Part shown: in pieces, positions 1 to 8,455 of the stretch
Layout: each line of letters opens with the position of its first letter
Position numbering within the stretch: the stretch's first letter is position 1
Source: a virus
Virus record (IMG/VR): IMGVR_UViG_3300035682_001491
Coordinates: 1-50,533 of that record
Length of the DNA stretch: 50,533 bases
Strand: one strand, 5' to 3'
The notes under the pieces: generated by a model
Told to the model about the DNA's origin: nothing
The model's database searches: none
The model's input: the letters and a program-made list of their open reading frames with translations, nothing else
Program-made: the position numbers and the translations under genes

Positions 1-167
1 ACTGTGTTTGCTGTGTTAGCAGATGTTGCTGTACCACCAATAAGACCAACGATATAATCTTGGTCTGCTTGCTTTTTTGTAAGAACGTCAAAGTTGTTAA
101 CTGTAGCTGTTGTACCTTCAACAACCAGACCATTCTTTACCTTAAAGTTTTTATTTACTGTTGCCAC
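1..167 (-). CDS. Phage structural/appendage protein, N-terminal part
   Basis: Only the first 55 codons are present; the gene runs off the left edge. A GTG start at 167 is set by a strong ribosome site (AAGGAGAT) 5 nt upstream. The opening (ATVNKNFKVKNGLVVEG) is of the kind seen at the start of phage tail-fibre or appendage proteins that carry many repeated beta units. It is the downstream partner of the appendage gene at 186-632. The exact virion role cannot be read from this fragment. Confidence 0.7.
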   Translation of the reverse strand, partial: MATVNKNFKVKNGLVVEGTTATVNNFDVLTKKQADQDYIVGLIGGTATSANTANT

Positions 168-185
168 TTTCTATCTCCTTGTTGG

Positions 186-632
186 TTAGGCCTTGAGACC
201 AATACGAGCAAATCGTACGGTTACAGGCGTAATTCCCACCACTGGCTCTACAGCAATGTTTACTGTATTAGCCACCCTAGAGACATTAATGGTGCCAATA
301 TTCCCATCATTGTCTATTGTTCCATACTCGCTGACTGATACACCTGTACCATCAACAAGAATCGTCATTTCTGTTGCGTAGAACTTATTATCTCCAGCAG
401 ATGTTTTCTTGATAGAGATTAAGTATTTGACCATACGCCATACCGTTGCATCAAAGTTATCAATTACTGTTGTTGTCTCAATACCGTTGACTGTATTCTC
501 ATTATTACCTGCAGAACCTAGGTCTGTTGCTTGAGCAGCAGTAGTATCAATAAGGTTTTCATAATCTGCCTGTGTTGGGCGATCACCTGTTTGAAAAGTT
601 GATTTTATGTTGCTTATTGGAAGCTTGGCCAT
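186..632 (-). CDS. Phage appendage/tail protein
   Basis: 148 aa. A short alpha-helical start with the phrase RPTQADYENLID is followed by a beta-rich body, a pattern common in tail-fibre-associated phage proteins. No enzymatic motif. The start at 632 is supported by an extended -10 box (TGATATAAT) only 6 nt upstream and no Shine-Dalgarno site, so translation is probably from a leaderless mRNA. The next gene follows 18 bp after the stop. Confidence 0.75.
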   Translation of the reverse strand: MAKLPISNIKSTFQTGDRPTQADYENLIDTTAAQATDLGSAGNNENTVNGIETTTVIDNFDATVWRMVKYLISIKKTSAGDNKFYATEMTILVDGTGVSVSEYGTIDNDGNIGTINVSRVANTVNIAVEPVVGITPVTVRFARIGLKA

Positions 633-638
633 GCCCTA

Positions 639-647
639 ATTATATCA
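639..647 (-). promoter_or_regulatory. Leaderless promoter for 186-632
   Basis: TGATATAAT, then 6 nt, then the ATG at 632. With the usual 7-nt step from -10 to +1 the transcript starts at or next to the ATG. Confidence 0.7.
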
Positions 648-654
648 TGTTATA

Positions 655-879
655 TCAAAGTATATAATTACTGTAACCTATGATTTGAAGCGGAATTGGA
701 GGAACAGCACTTGCTCCACCTGCTTCAATACGTATTGCTGTTAATCTGATTCTAAAAGGAAGTGTAGAGTTAATAGCTACATTTTTGCTTGGAGCACTAA
801 TTGATGTTTTGATAGAAAAATCTTCTTCAATTCGTTTTGTGAATACTGGTCGCTTTTCGTATATCTTAACGCTAGCCAT
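655..879 (-). CDS. Small phage protein, probably structural
   Basis: 74 aa, not recognised. Basic N-terminus (ASVKIYEKRPVFTKR) followed by a beta-rich body with short hydrophobic strands. Its ATG overlaps the stop codon of 879-1292 by one base (TAATG), so it is translationally coupled to that appendage gene. It may be an accessory virion subunit; this is inferred from position only. Confidence 0.6.
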   Translation of the reverse strand: MASVKIYEKRPVFTKRIEEDFSIKTSISAPSKNVAINSTLPFRIRLTAIRIEAGGASAVPPIPLQIIGYSNYIL

Positions 880-1292
880 TATGCAGTCACATCTTCAAGG
901 ACAATAAGTTTGCCTTGAGCTACCGTCCAAACTATTGCGTCTCCACCTAAAGAAACCTCAATATCAAATATATCGTTTGTCTGAAGTACTGAAGTTTGAC
1001 TTGCTGACAAAGAAACAGTAAACTCACCAACTAGATCATCAGCATCCTGTATTGGAGTTAACGTATGAATAAGTGTTGCTGTATCTGTAATCTCTCCAGG
1101 TACAACTGGATTAGTTGTTGGACGCTTAATCTGCATAGAAATATTCCAGTCTGGAATTACAAGAGGTACCTTTGCATCATCAGTTAAATAAACTTTAAAT
1201 GCTGCTGTGTCCCCCTTGACAAAGGTCCAATTTACGAATGGTGGTCTTTCTCCAATGTCGTATGTAGATGCTTGTCCTCTAAATGTAGCCAT
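879..1292 (-). CDS. Virion-associated protein, paralogue of 11941-12342
   Basis: 137 aa. The start at 1292 is preferred over an upstream ATG at 1337 because a perfect extended -10 (TGGTATAAT) ends 6 nt before it. The protein has the order W(T/V)xx(K/R)GD near residue 25, an acidic DD a few residues later, a central 'DW/DSW' strand and a C-terminal I-x-V-L-x-D-(V/I)-T. The protein at 11941-12342 shares this order, so the two are probably diverged copies. All-beta virion protein is the best guess. Confidence 0.7.
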   Translation of the reverse strand: MATFRGQASTYDIGERPPFVNWTFVKGDTAAFKVYLTDDAKVPLVIPDWNISMQIKRPTTNPVVPGEITDTATLIHTLTPIQDADDLVGEFTVSLSASQTSVLQTNDIFDIEVSLGGDAIVWTVAQGKLIVLEDVTA

Positions 1293-1298
1293 TTTTAT

Positions 1299-1307
1299 AT
1301 TATACCA
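1299..1307 (-). promoter_or_regulatory. Leaderless promoter for 879-1292
   Basis: TGGTATAAT, 6-nt gap, ATG at 1292; no ribosome site between. Confidence 0.7.
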
Positions 1308-1353
1308 CGATGAAAACAACAAATAAAATAATTTCAAAAAATATTACCAAAAC

Positions 1354-1383
1354 TTGTCTTTTGGGTCAATTTCATGTTATACT
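1354..1383 (+). promoter_or_regulatory. Promoter of the secreted lysozyme-like gene
   Basis: TTGTCT at 1354 and TATACT at 1378 with an 18-bp spacer. The predicted start near 1390 coincides with the first base of the leader hairpin at 1391. Confidence 0.6.
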
Positions 1384-1390
1384 TAGATAG

Positions 1391-1408
1391 TGCTACCAAC
1401 GGGTAGCA
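1391..1408 (+). other. 5' leader hairpin
   Basis: TGCTACC and GGTAGCA form a 7-bp stem with loop AACG, placed at the predicted 5' end of the mRNA of the gene at 1435. No T-run that would fit a terminator follows directly. A 5'-end stabiliser or attenuator are possible roles. Confidence 0.5.
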
Positions 1409-1434
1409 TCTTTAGTCTCTAGGAGGTTATTATT

Positions 1435-2007
1435 ATGAGAAGAGATAAAAAGATATGGATTGGAATCCTTGCTGCACTTGGGTTTATTGCACCACTAAGT
1501 AATGCAGCTAACGCTTTAAGTATTGATAATAATTTGAGTAAACCAGCCATTGCTGAACCTTCAACCGCCAAGGCGGTTTTTTTGGTTTCTAAGCCTAAAA
1601 GTCTGGTAGCAGTAAAAAAGAACTTAAACGTTCTACACAAGTATCAAGACGCTGTTAGTCTTACAGACCGTCAATTAAAAGAACTGCTTCATGCAGTTGG
1701 TTTTCGTGGTCAAGGACTTGTAAAGGCTTGGGCTGTTGCTAAAAAAGAGTCTAATGGGCGACCACTGGCTTTTAATGGCAATGTAAAGACTGGTGACAAC
1801 TCTTATGGCATCTTCCAAATTAATATGCTGGGAATGCTAAAGGAAGGTCGTCAGGACAAGTTTGGACTTAACTTCAATAGCGAACTATTAAACCCTGTTA
1901 TTAATGCACAGGTTGCATACCACATGAGTAATGGTGGAAAGAACTGGTCTGCTTGGAAGGGAATGACTCCAAGAACTAAGTTCTGGATGTCTAAATTCCC
2001 TGCCTAG
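1435..2007 (+). CDS. Secreted lysozyme/transglycosylase-like protein
   Basis: 190 aa. Residues 1-27 form a signal peptide (basic MRRDKK, hydrophobic core, A-x-A before residue 28). The C-terminal half resembles goose-type/SLT lysozymes: a catalytic-type Glu in VAKKESNGRP, the substrate-groove phrase SYGIFQINM, and W/Y residues near the end. It should cut peptidoglycan outside the membrane, as a second lysin beside the CHAP protein at 48608 or as an exported host-wall enzyme. AGGAGG lies 9 nt before the ATG. It is a single + strand gene between two - strand blocks. Confidence 0.75.
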   Translation: MRRDKKIWIGILAALGFIAPLSNAANALSIDNNLSKPAIAEPSTAKAVFLVSKPKSLVAVKKNLNVLHKYQDAVSLTDRQLKELLHAVGFRGQGLVKAWAVAKKESNGRPLAFNGNVKTGDNSYGIFQINMLGMLKEGRQDKFGLNFNSELLNPVINAQVAYHMSNGGKNWSAWKGMTPRTKFWMSKFPA

Positions 2008-2009
2008 CT

Positions 2010-2678
2010 TTACCCAAACTTGCTACTACTTATATGGTTCATTTCAATATGGTTAATATTAAAATGACTTGGTAGCTCTGATACCCATCTAATAGACTCT
2101 GCAAGATCTTCAGCAGTTAAGGCTATTTCACGCTTTTCTATTTGCGTATCAATGGTTCCTGGGCATATCTCAGTAATCTTGATTCCGTATTCAGGGAACT
2201 CTAGTCTCATTGTATCAACTAGCGCCATCATGCCTCTCTTGGCATTTATGTAGTTTCCACCACTACGGTATGGAACCTTTCCTCCTAAAGAACTTACAAA
2301 TATGATGGTTGGAGAAGCAGACCTTTTCATGCACGGAACAAAAAGCTGAGAAAGATACATTGGACCAGAGACATTAATATCATATGCTCTTCTAAAGTTA
2401 TCCATTGTTTCATTAATGATAAAGGTAGGACCTGACCCTCCACCAGCATTATTTACAAGAAGATCAAGAGTTATATCCTTGTATTTTTCAAAAAAGGCTT
2501 TGATTTCGTTAGGACTAGTAATATCCATCTGATATGTCTCAACATTATCTGAAACAAGTTCATTAACTTTAGAAAGGTTCCTAGAAACAGCTATTACCTT
2601 ATATCCATTCTCAGATAGAAGTTTTACTGTAGCATAGCCAACGCCCTTGCTAGCCCCCGTTACTATGGCTGTTTTCAA
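2010..2678 (-). CDS. Short-chain dehydrogenase/reductase
   Basis: 222 aa from a TTG start one base after the stop of the upstream oxygenase; an ATG at 2720 would instead overlap that gene by 41 bp. Classical SDR layout: nucleotide-binding TGASKGVG at residues 7-14, NNAG in the middle, then a Ser followed by the Y-x-x-x-K pair in YINAK, and a C-terminal PGTIDT. It should be an NAD(P)-dependent oxidoreductase. It is the last gene of the oxygenase cluster, so it may reduce or oxidise a product of those enzymes; the substrate is unknown. Confidence 0.85.
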   Translation of the reverse strand: MKTAIVTGASKGVGYATVKLLSENGYKVIAVSRNLSKVNELVSDNVETYQMDITSPNEIKAFFEKYKDITLDLLVNNAGGGSGPTFIINETMDNFRRAYDINVSGPMYLSQLFVPCMKRSASPTIIFVSSLGGKVPYRSGGNYINAKRGMMALVDTMRLEFPEYGIKITEICPGTIDTQIEKREIALTAEDLAESIRWVSELPSHFNINHIEMNHISSSKFG

Positions 2679-2679
2679 A

Positions 2680-3321
2680 TTAATGAATCCAGTGTTGTGG
2701 AACCATATACTTAAAGCCACTCTTAACTAAGTGTGCTGTATGGTGATATGGAGGCGAAGGAGGGAAAACAATAACGCTTCCTGCCTCTGGCTTTACATAA
2801 AACGTAAAAGAATTGTCTTGAGCTTTTGCAAGATCCATATCAGGGTGAGGTCCACCATTATACATTGGTCCGTCAGGTGATCCGATTGTAAATGAAATCT
2901 CTCCGCCTTCGTAATCATCATTTAAGTACATTACAAAAGAAACCTTTAGTCTTTCATCCCCTTCTTGTTGGTCAAAGTGTGCCCCCATGTATGTTCCTGC
3001 TTGATACTTCTTAATAGGGTACATATCAAAAAGTTTTGGTTCTTCTGTAATACCCTGAGCTTTTGCATAGTCTCTAGCTACAACATCAAAAGCATCTTTT
3101 AAGGTATTGTAGATATAATCATTGTTAGCATCTTTAATTCCCTGAGATTCTGAAGAAGATATGCTTCTATCAGTTCCATACACATAATGCTCCCCGCTGC
3201 ATGCAGCCCATTCGCCCCAGTTTGTTGACTCATCGCCTTCAATTGCAGCCATTAACTTCTTTGGATCTTCAATTACGTTTGTGTAGTAGTAGACCTTTTC
3301 TTCTAGGATGTTTTTATTCAT
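2680..3321 (-). CDS. Fe(II)/2OG oxygenase (prolyl-4-hydroxylase-like) A
   Basis: 213 aa. The double-stranded beta-helix core has the metal pair H115-x-D117 (AHFDQQ), the strand YLNDDYEGGEI, and a distal His (193-197) followed by the 2OG-binding basic residue K204 in SGFKY. Lys replaces the more usual Arg. Such enzymes hydroxylate Pro, Lys or small molecules using O2 and 2-oxoglutarate. GGAGAA upstream fixes the start. First of seven related enzymes in this - strand block. Confidence 0.88.
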   Translation of the reverse strand: MNKNILEEKVYYYTNVIEDPKKLMAAIEGDESTNWGEWAACSGEHYVYGTDRSISSSESQGIKDANNDYIYNTLKDAFDVVARDYAKAQGITEEPKLFDMYPIKKYQAGTYMGAHFDQQEGDERLKVSFVMYLNDDYEGGEISFTIGSPDGPMYNGGPHPDMDLAKAQDNSFTFYVKPEAGSVIVFPPSPPYHHTAHLVKSGFKYMVPQHWIH

Positions 3322-3334
3322 CTGTATTCTCCAT

Positions 3335-3997
3335 TCATGAGTACTTGTTGTCTTGATAAAAGTTTGAAACCTTTACAAATCCTACTATAACATATCTTAT
3401 GGGTCCTTCTCCAACATGCTTAACGCCATGCTCATGCTCTTCATCCCCTGGGAAAAACAGCAAATCTCCTGGTTTTGGCCTCAAAGATATATCAAGATTT
3501 GGAAAGAAAATTTCTCCATCTATATACTCATCGTTTAAATAAATTATAGTGGCATATTTTATTGATGGGTCTGTATGTTGATCTGTGTGAGACTTTAACT
3601 CTACGCCTGGCTGCATTCTTTGAATTGTTGCAAGTCCGCTCAAGTTTAACTCTGGATCACACTGTGTAACTATATCATTAAGCCTATCATAAAATATTTT
3701 TTGTTCTTTATGATTTGTAATATTTAAATTTTTATCAACCCAGTTTTGAGTAATTTCAAATTTGCCTTCAGCAACAAGGTTATCAACATCATCTCTTCCA
3801 AATTTTTCTAAACAAAAAATTTTTAAGTTGCTCATATATTCTACTTCCCAATCTGCTTGGGATGCCCCATCTATTATATTTAGAACAAAATCAAGCTCAT
3901 CTTTGTTTAAGAAGTTTTTTATACAAATTATATTATTTGTAATTTCTTCAAATATAAAGTTGTCTTCTTTAAGTTTTTCCTTAAAGGTTTCAAGCAT
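3335..3997 (-). CDS. Fe(II)/2OG oxygenase B
   Basis: 220 aa from the ATG at 3997, which overlaps the upstream stop by 8 nt; an alternative start lies at 4009. Metal ligands H137-x-D139 (SHTDQH) and H190, with R201 in GPIRY for the 2OG carboxylate. The strand IIYLNDEYIDGEIFFP carries the usual acidic turn. The N-terminal 110 residues are unlike the other copies and may bind the substrate. Confidence 0.87.
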   Translation of the reverse strand: MLETFKEKLKEDNFIFEEITNNIICIKNFLNKDELDFVLNIIDGASQADWEVEYMSNLKIFCLEKFGRDDVDNLVAEGKFEITQNWVDKNLNITNHKEQKIFYDRLNDIVTQCDPELNLSGLATIQRMQPGVELKSHTDQHTDPSIKYATIIYLNDEYIDGEIFFPNLDISLRPKPGDLLFFPGDEEHEHGVKHVGEGPIRYVIVGFVKVSNFYQDNKYS

Positions 3998-4745
3998 TTG
4001 GAATCTCATCAGACTTGTACTTATTTCCGTCCTTGTCTAATTTCCAGCCTTGCTTCAATAGCTCTTGCCACTCTGCTCTTTCAATTTCTTGCTTTGCCCT
4101 AGTTTCTTTCATTTCTGCTGCCCAAGCATCTCTAACTTCTTGAGGGTAAGCATCTTCTTCTCTATCATCCCAAAAAGATCCTATAGTATATCTTACACCA
4201 CTAGTAATAAGAGATACTTCGTGCATATTATTAAATCCTCCGTCAAAAACAGCAAGCATTCCAACCTTTGGTTGAATCTCTATATTTTGATCTGGGAATC
4301 TAAGAAGTCCGCCTTCAAATTCATCATTAAGGTATAAAAATCCAGCATATCTACTTCTTGTAAAAGCACCAGAGTTTCCGTGCTCATCAGTGTTGTCAGA
4401 ATGTACTCTAGCGTATGCTCCTGGCTCCCATTTTTGTGTATGGTATCCAATCTTTGAAATTATTTTTGGGTCAAGATCATGTACTGATGCAATTGCTTCT
4501 GGCATTATTTTTTCAATATCTGAAAAAATTGTTGGTACCAAACCAGCGTCAACAACTTCTTGATCATTGTCTTGTGGTAGCACAGATGAGTATGACTCAT
4601 AAAAAGATATTGGCATCCAAGAAAGCTTGCCATTTTCTGCCTGAGCATCTAAAGCATTAACCATTTTTTGACACTCTTCTTTACTTATAAAGTCTTCATA
4701 AACAACTATGTCTTTTGTTAACCTTACTTTATTATCTAGGTTCAT
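3990..4745 (-). CDS. Fe(II)/2OG oxygenase C
   Basis: 251 aa. Metal ligands H115-x-D117 (RVHSDN) and H175, R185 in TSGVRYTIGSFW, and strand LYLNDEFEGG. A charged helical C-terminal extension of about 60 residues (KETRAKQEIERAEWQELLK) is not part of the catalytic fold and may hold a partner. ATGA overlap with the gene upstream. Confidence 0.88.
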   Translation of the reverse strand: MNLDNKVRLTKDIVVYEDFISKEECQKMVNALDAQAENGKLSWMPISFYESYSSVLPQDNDQEVVDAGLVPTIFSDIEKIMPEAIASVHDLDPKIISKIGYHTQKWEPGAYARVHSDNTDEHGNSGAFTRSRYAGFLYLNDEFEGGLLRFPDQNIEIQPKVGMLAVFDGGFNNMHEVSLITSGVRYTIGSFWDDREEDAYPQEVRDAWAAEMKETRAKQEIERAEWQELLKQGWKLDKDGNKYKSDEIPNA

Positions 4746-5608
4746 TTGATCCTTCTTTCTTTTTCGGCACTGATTTTATTTGGATGATCATCTCTAAACT
4801 TTTGCATAATGTCTGGCTGCATTTCTGCCCAAAGAGCAGACCCAAACTCTTTTTCTTTTTCAAACCATTCGGCATCTCCAGGGGAGTACTTCATCCAGTA
4901 CATTCTTGATAAATACTTATTTGATCCAGTGGCTGGCATTACTCCATGAAGATATACGGACCCATTCTTTTTTAATATATCTGGGTGACCTGATGGGAAC
5001 ACCAAAAAATCTCCCGCCTCTGGCTTATACATGTAGGCTTCTCCATCAACTATAAAGTCAATCTCTCCACCTTCATAGTCATCATTAAAATAGGCAAGTG
5101 CCGTTATTGCAAACTTATATCCTGGACTAACGATAGGCTCTCTAATATAGTCAGAGTGGTATGTCATTGCAACTTCATCCTGAATGTCTGTTCTATACCT
5201 TGCAATTGAAGGGCCAGTCATTCTCCACTCTTTTATGGGCTCTCCGCTATTTGTTAAAACATCTCTTTCTGTGTCAAAATCAACATTGTTTTTAACGGCA
5301 TAGTCTTGTGTTACTAAATAAAAGTTTTTAAATAGTTCTAAAATTGCTAGCTTTTGTTTTTCTTGTTTTTCTGTTTTTGTTTCTATAGCCTCAATATACT
5401 CTATTGAAAGACCGTGTGGATGATTTGCAAAAGTTGGGTTTAGGTATGTACCAAATAGTGACCACTGTGTCCAAGGACTAAACAAGCCATCATCTTCTCC
5501 ATTAGAGTTTTTTAGTTCTGAATATGTTGAATCTATATCTTTAAAAACATTCTTGTATACAAAAATTTGAGGATAGATTTCAATTGGATCTAAAACTTTT
5601 TCTGTCAT
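4742..5608 (-). CDS. Fe(II)/2OG oxygenase D
   Basis: 288 aa from the ATG at 5608, which overlaps the upstream stop (ATGA); a start at 5644 is also open. Metal ligands H151-x-D153 (YHSDY) and H221 (LHGVMPATGS); the anion-binding residue is K231 or R235. The strand YFNDDYEGGEIDF is typical. Longest of the cluster, with an extended N-terminal domain rich in Glu and Lys at about residues 70-90. Confidence 0.87.
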   Translation of the reverse strand: MTEKVLDPIEIYPQIFVYKNVFKDIDSTYSELKNSNGEDDGLFSPWTQWSLFGTYLNPTFANHPHGLSIEYIEAIETKTEKQEKQKLAILELFKNFYLVTQDYAVKNNVDFDTERDVLTNSGEPIKEWRMTGPSIARYRTDIQDEVAMTYHSDYIREPIVSPGYKFAITALAYFNDDYEGGEIDFIVDGEAYMYKPEAGDFLVFPSGHPDILKKNGSVYLHGVMPATGSNKYLSRMYWMKYSPGDAEWFEKEKEFGSALWAEMQPDIMQKFRDDHPNKISAEKERRIK

Positions 5609-6279
5609 GGCTTTCTGTCTCCTGTATGCTCTGTTATTTCCCAAAAGAAAGGACAGGTATATCTAACTCCACTCTTAATTTCTGTTACTCCGTGAATATA
5701 ATTCATATCACCTGGGAAAAAATAAGCAGCGCCTTTCTTGGGCTTAAACTGAACACCTTGTTTTGGGAAGTATAACTCTCCACCTTCATAATCTTCATTC
5801 AAATAAAACAGACTTGACAGATCATAGTTTGGAAAATCGTTTGGAAGTCCAGCATCTGGACCTTCGTGCAGTTCTTTGTCTGCGTGAGGGTTTTGAAACT
5901 GTCCTGGAAGCCATCTAACAATTGTTGTTCCAGTTGGAATAACTCTTACTTTATAAAACTCTTCAACAATTGGCTTTAGTCTTTGAAACAAACCTGCAAT
6001 AATTGGAGCAATAGCTGGATCATTTTTATCTAAAGATGGGCTTGTGCAAACTCTATCTTTCCAATAATCAGAGTCATAGACAACTGTTCCATTTTCATTA
6101 ACATGACTTTCTGTTACATCCCATATAGTTAAAGATTTTGCAGCTTTTTCTAAAAACTCCATCTCTTCTACAGTCATAAAATTTTCCAGCTCAACGATCA
6201 TGTCTTTCCCATCACCAAACCAACCAGAAGGGGTTAAAGATGGCTTTCTAACCACAACAGATGCATTTATATTATCCAT
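5605..6279 (-). CDS. Fe(II)/2OG oxygenase E
   Basis: 224 aa. Metal ligands H132-x-D134 (PHADKE) and H196 (IHGVTEI), R206 in KSGVRY; strand FYLNEDYEGGELYFP. It is first in its transcription unit: an extended -10 ends 6 nt before the ATG and the upstream gene stops 2 bp away. The C-terminus overlaps the next oxygenase start. Closest to animal and algal prolyl-4-hydroxylase domains in motif spacing, by eye. Confidence 0.88.
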   Translation of the reverse strand: MDNINASVVVRKPSLTPSGWFGDGKDMIVELENFMTVEEMEFLEKAAKSLTIWDVTESHVNENGTVVYDSDYWKDRVCTSPSLDKNDPAIAPIIAGLFQRLKPIVEEFYKVRVIPTGTTIVRWLPGQFQNPHADKELHEGPDAGLPNDFPNYDLSSLFYLNEDYEGGELYFPKQGVQFKPKKGAAYFFPGDMNYIHGVTEIKSGVRYTCPFFWEITEHTGDRKP

Positions 6280-6281
6280 AA

Positions 6282-7010
6282 TTAGATTATACCATTTCCT
6301 TTGTTAGTACGACTATCAATCACAGAAAGCCTTAAAGCCTTTACTTCGTGACTACCCAAAGATTCTCCTTTTTCATTTACTGCATCTCTATACCAGTCGG
6401 TCCATGATCCAGAAGAGTTTACAACTTGTGCTGCAGTTCCATAGGAAACATTTGCATCCATTCTTTTTCTATCTTCGTCTTTGTAGTCAAGTATCTCAAT
6501 AGAAGAATTGTTTAGGGTTGATAAAGAAATGGGTATTATTGTTGCCAATGGAGTATGTGCTTTAATTGTTACTTTTTCCCCTGACTTTTTTGCTTTTATT
6601 GCAAGTGGCAAGGGATTATCATAAAAAGATGTACTGATAAGGTTAGACATAGTTTCAAAATCATTGCTAAAAAAGTTTACTGGGTTTATGGTAAGCATGC
6701 TTATGTCTTCAGATGTTCTAAAAACTAATCCCGTGTTTAGGCTTATGGTTGACTGACCTCTTCCACCGTAAGAACCTTCTGGTGCTTTAATTATCTCAAT
6801 ATGATCTTGAGTTTGATCGTTTATGCCATCCCAAACAAACTCTATGTCTTGGTCACAAGAAAGGCTCCAGCCAACCACATTTGATTGTGTTACTGGAAAG
6901 CACCTATATGCGTGACCTTCTGATGTTTCATCCATCCAGTCTCTTTTTATTGACATTGGCAAAATACTAAATGATGAACCATTCATCTTTTCAGCAAATA
7001 TATTTAACAT
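6282..7010 (-). CDS. DUF6065 family protein
   Basis: 242 aa from the ATG at 7010, sharing its A with the upstream stop (TGATG). The N-terminal half matches the DUF6065 pattern as I recall it: a RDWMDET phrase, AYRCFP, GWSLSC, an E-x-x-W-D-G strand, then GLVFRT and NPVN. Function unknown; an all-beta fold is likely. It sits between two 2OG oxygenases, and a second, more diverged relative (7676-8455) also does, so it probably works in the same pathway. Confidence 0.65.
   Translation of the reverse strand: MLNIFAEKMNGSSFSILPMSIKRDWMDETSEGHAYRCFPVTQSNVVGWSLSCDQDIEFVWDGINDQTQDHIEIIKAPEGSYGGRGQSTISLNTGLVFRTSEDISMLTINPVNFFSNDFETMSNLISTSFYDNPLPLAIKAKKSGEKVTIKAHTPLATIIPISLSTLNNSSIEILDYKDEDRKRMDANVSYGTAAQVVNSSGSWTDWYRDAVNEKGESLGSHEVKALRLSVIDSRTNKGNGII
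6286..6294 (-). promoter_or_regulatory. Leaderless promoter inside the oxygenase cluster
   Basis: TGGTATAAT, 6 nt, ATG at 6279. It lies within the 3' end of the DUF6065 gene, so the block 5605-2010 can be transcribed separately from the genes upstream. Confidence 0.65.
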
Positions 7011-7666
7011 CACTCTGCCTCTGGAACGTACATCTCTGGAGTATGAAACTTTTTGTTATAGTCTAACATCGTAACAATTGAATATTTTGTTCCTGATGTT
7101 ACTGGCATTGCTTTATGTGGATACATAAAGTTTGAAGGGAATATATAGAGATCTCCAGCTTTTGGCTTAATCTTTAAGTCTTGTAACCTAAAGTACAATT
7201 CTCCACCTTCGTAATCATCGTTTACATATGACACTAAAGAAACAGTACAGTTATAAGAAAACCCGTGGTCGTGGTGCTCCTGAAAATGTTGACCTGGGCC
7301 ATACTTGATAAAGTTAAAAGCTTCCCAATACTTTAAATCCATAATGTTATAGTCTTTTCTATAGTCTTCAACTGCTGGGGATTGTGCATCATATACATCT
7401 TGCCACAGTGATTGAAGATTTAAAGATGTCTGACTCTTATCTTGCTCAATATCTGTTTTTTTAAATTTAAAGTCATTGCAGTCTCTATATTCTGGCATTA
7501 ACTGTTGGTATCCTACATAGGCAGGAAGCCAACTATATCCAGTTTTATCTCCTACTGGCTTTAAGTTAGACTCTAATCTTCCTATTACGTCAATATCACT
7601 TTTGATTACATCTCTATAGCAAACAATACCGTTGCCTAGATTTTCTTTTGAGCTCCAAGTGTTCAT
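7010..7666 (-). CDS. Fe(II)/2OG oxygenase F
   Basis: 218 aa. The second of two adjacent ATGs (7666) is chosen because AAGGGG lies 5 nt before it and only 2 nt before the first. Metal ligands H131-x-D133 (EHHDHG) and H184 (PHKAMPV), with K194 in TSGTKY. The sequence KYWEAFNFIKYGPGQHF resembles oxygenase G at 8455-9168, and both use Lys at the 2OG site, so F and G form a sub-family. Confidence 0.88.
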   Translation of the reverse strand: MNTWSSKENLGNGIVCYRDVIKSDIDVIGRLESNLKPVGDKTGYSWLPAYVGYQQLMPEYRDCNDFKFKKTDIEQDKSQTSLNLQSLWQDVYDAQSPAVEDYRKDYNIMDLKYWEAFNFIKYGPGQHFQEHHDHGFSYNCTVSLVSYVNDDYEGGELYFRLQDLKIKPKAGDLYIFPSNFMYPHKAMPVTSGTKYSIVTMLDYNKKFHTPEMYVPEAE

Positions 7667-7675
7667 CATTACCCC

Positions 7676-8455
7676 TTATTTATATTCTCTTCTAGTCCAG
7701 ACATGGTTTTTATAAATACCGCCATCTGGTTGACGGTAGAATTTCATGTTATTCATCATTTTATCATAAATTTCTTTGTCTTTTAAAAATTCTAACTTAT
7801 GATCCCAGTTTTCTCTTTTAAAAGGAAGGATCTGCAAGTATGGTGTTCCTGCTGGTATTGTTCCTTCCCAATCTTTTGCTATAAAAAACGGAAATGTTCC
7901 TAATAGATGAACCTTGTCGCTATCTACAATTCCTGTTGTATTCATAAAAGGTAGATCAAATCTATTCATTGGAGTCATAAACAAAGCGCTGTATCCTTCA
8001 GGTAGCTCTATGCCCCATCCTGAGTACCAGGCAAAGTGATCTTTATAAAATCCTTCTGGATGCTCAAACTGAGGCATTGCAAGTCTTCTTGTACAGAAAT
8101 CTTTGTTTTTAGGATCATCAATTTTTACATCTATTGATCCTTCTGGTGTTTTAAAGAATGTAATATCACATGGTGTTTTTAAAACATACCCTGTTGAAAA
8201 ACCATCCATAATTGCTGGGCATGCCTTCCAAGTTGGTATCTTTCCGTAATCATCTGTAGTTCCTTCTTTTGGAAAGGGACACACCTCTTTAGGTGCTTTA
8301 TAGTATTCACCATTAGGCATTTTTGCAAATCTATCTGCATCTTTATACCATTTTGGAATTTCATTTTGTGTTGGAGTCGGAACTGATGGGTTTTCAGAAT
8401 TTACCCAAGATCTATAAGATCTAAATATTGCAGTCTGCGATATTTGTTCAGTCAT
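7676..8455 (-). CDS. DUF6065-like protein
   Basis: 259 aa. An N-terminal W-x-N segment and PKWYKD are followed by TWKACPAIMDG, a GY-x-LKTPCD strand, GWGIELPEGYSALF, MTPMNR and a closing GTPYLQILPFKR. The order resembles the second half of the DUF6065 protein next door. The fold is probably a beta sandwich. No catalytic residues are recognised. TAATG overlap with oxygenase G shows coupling. Confidence 0.6.
   Translation of the reverse strand: MTEQISQTAIFRSYRSWVNSENPSVPTPTQNEIPKWYKDADRFAKMPNGEYYKAPKEVCPFPKEGTTDDYGKIPTWKACPAIMDGFSTGYVLKTPCDITFFKTPEGSIDVKIDDPKNKDFCTRRLAMPQFEHPEGFYKDHFAWYSGWGIELPEGYSALFMTPMNRFDLPFMNTTGIVDSDKVHLLGTFPFFIAKDWEGTIPAGTPYLQILPFKRENWDHKLEFLKDKEIYDKMMNNMKFYRQPDGGIYKNHVWTRREYK

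Noticed and set aside
60-381. + strand frames at the left edge
   Set aside because: Antisense to the appendage genes, without ribosome sites; codon pattern does not fit.
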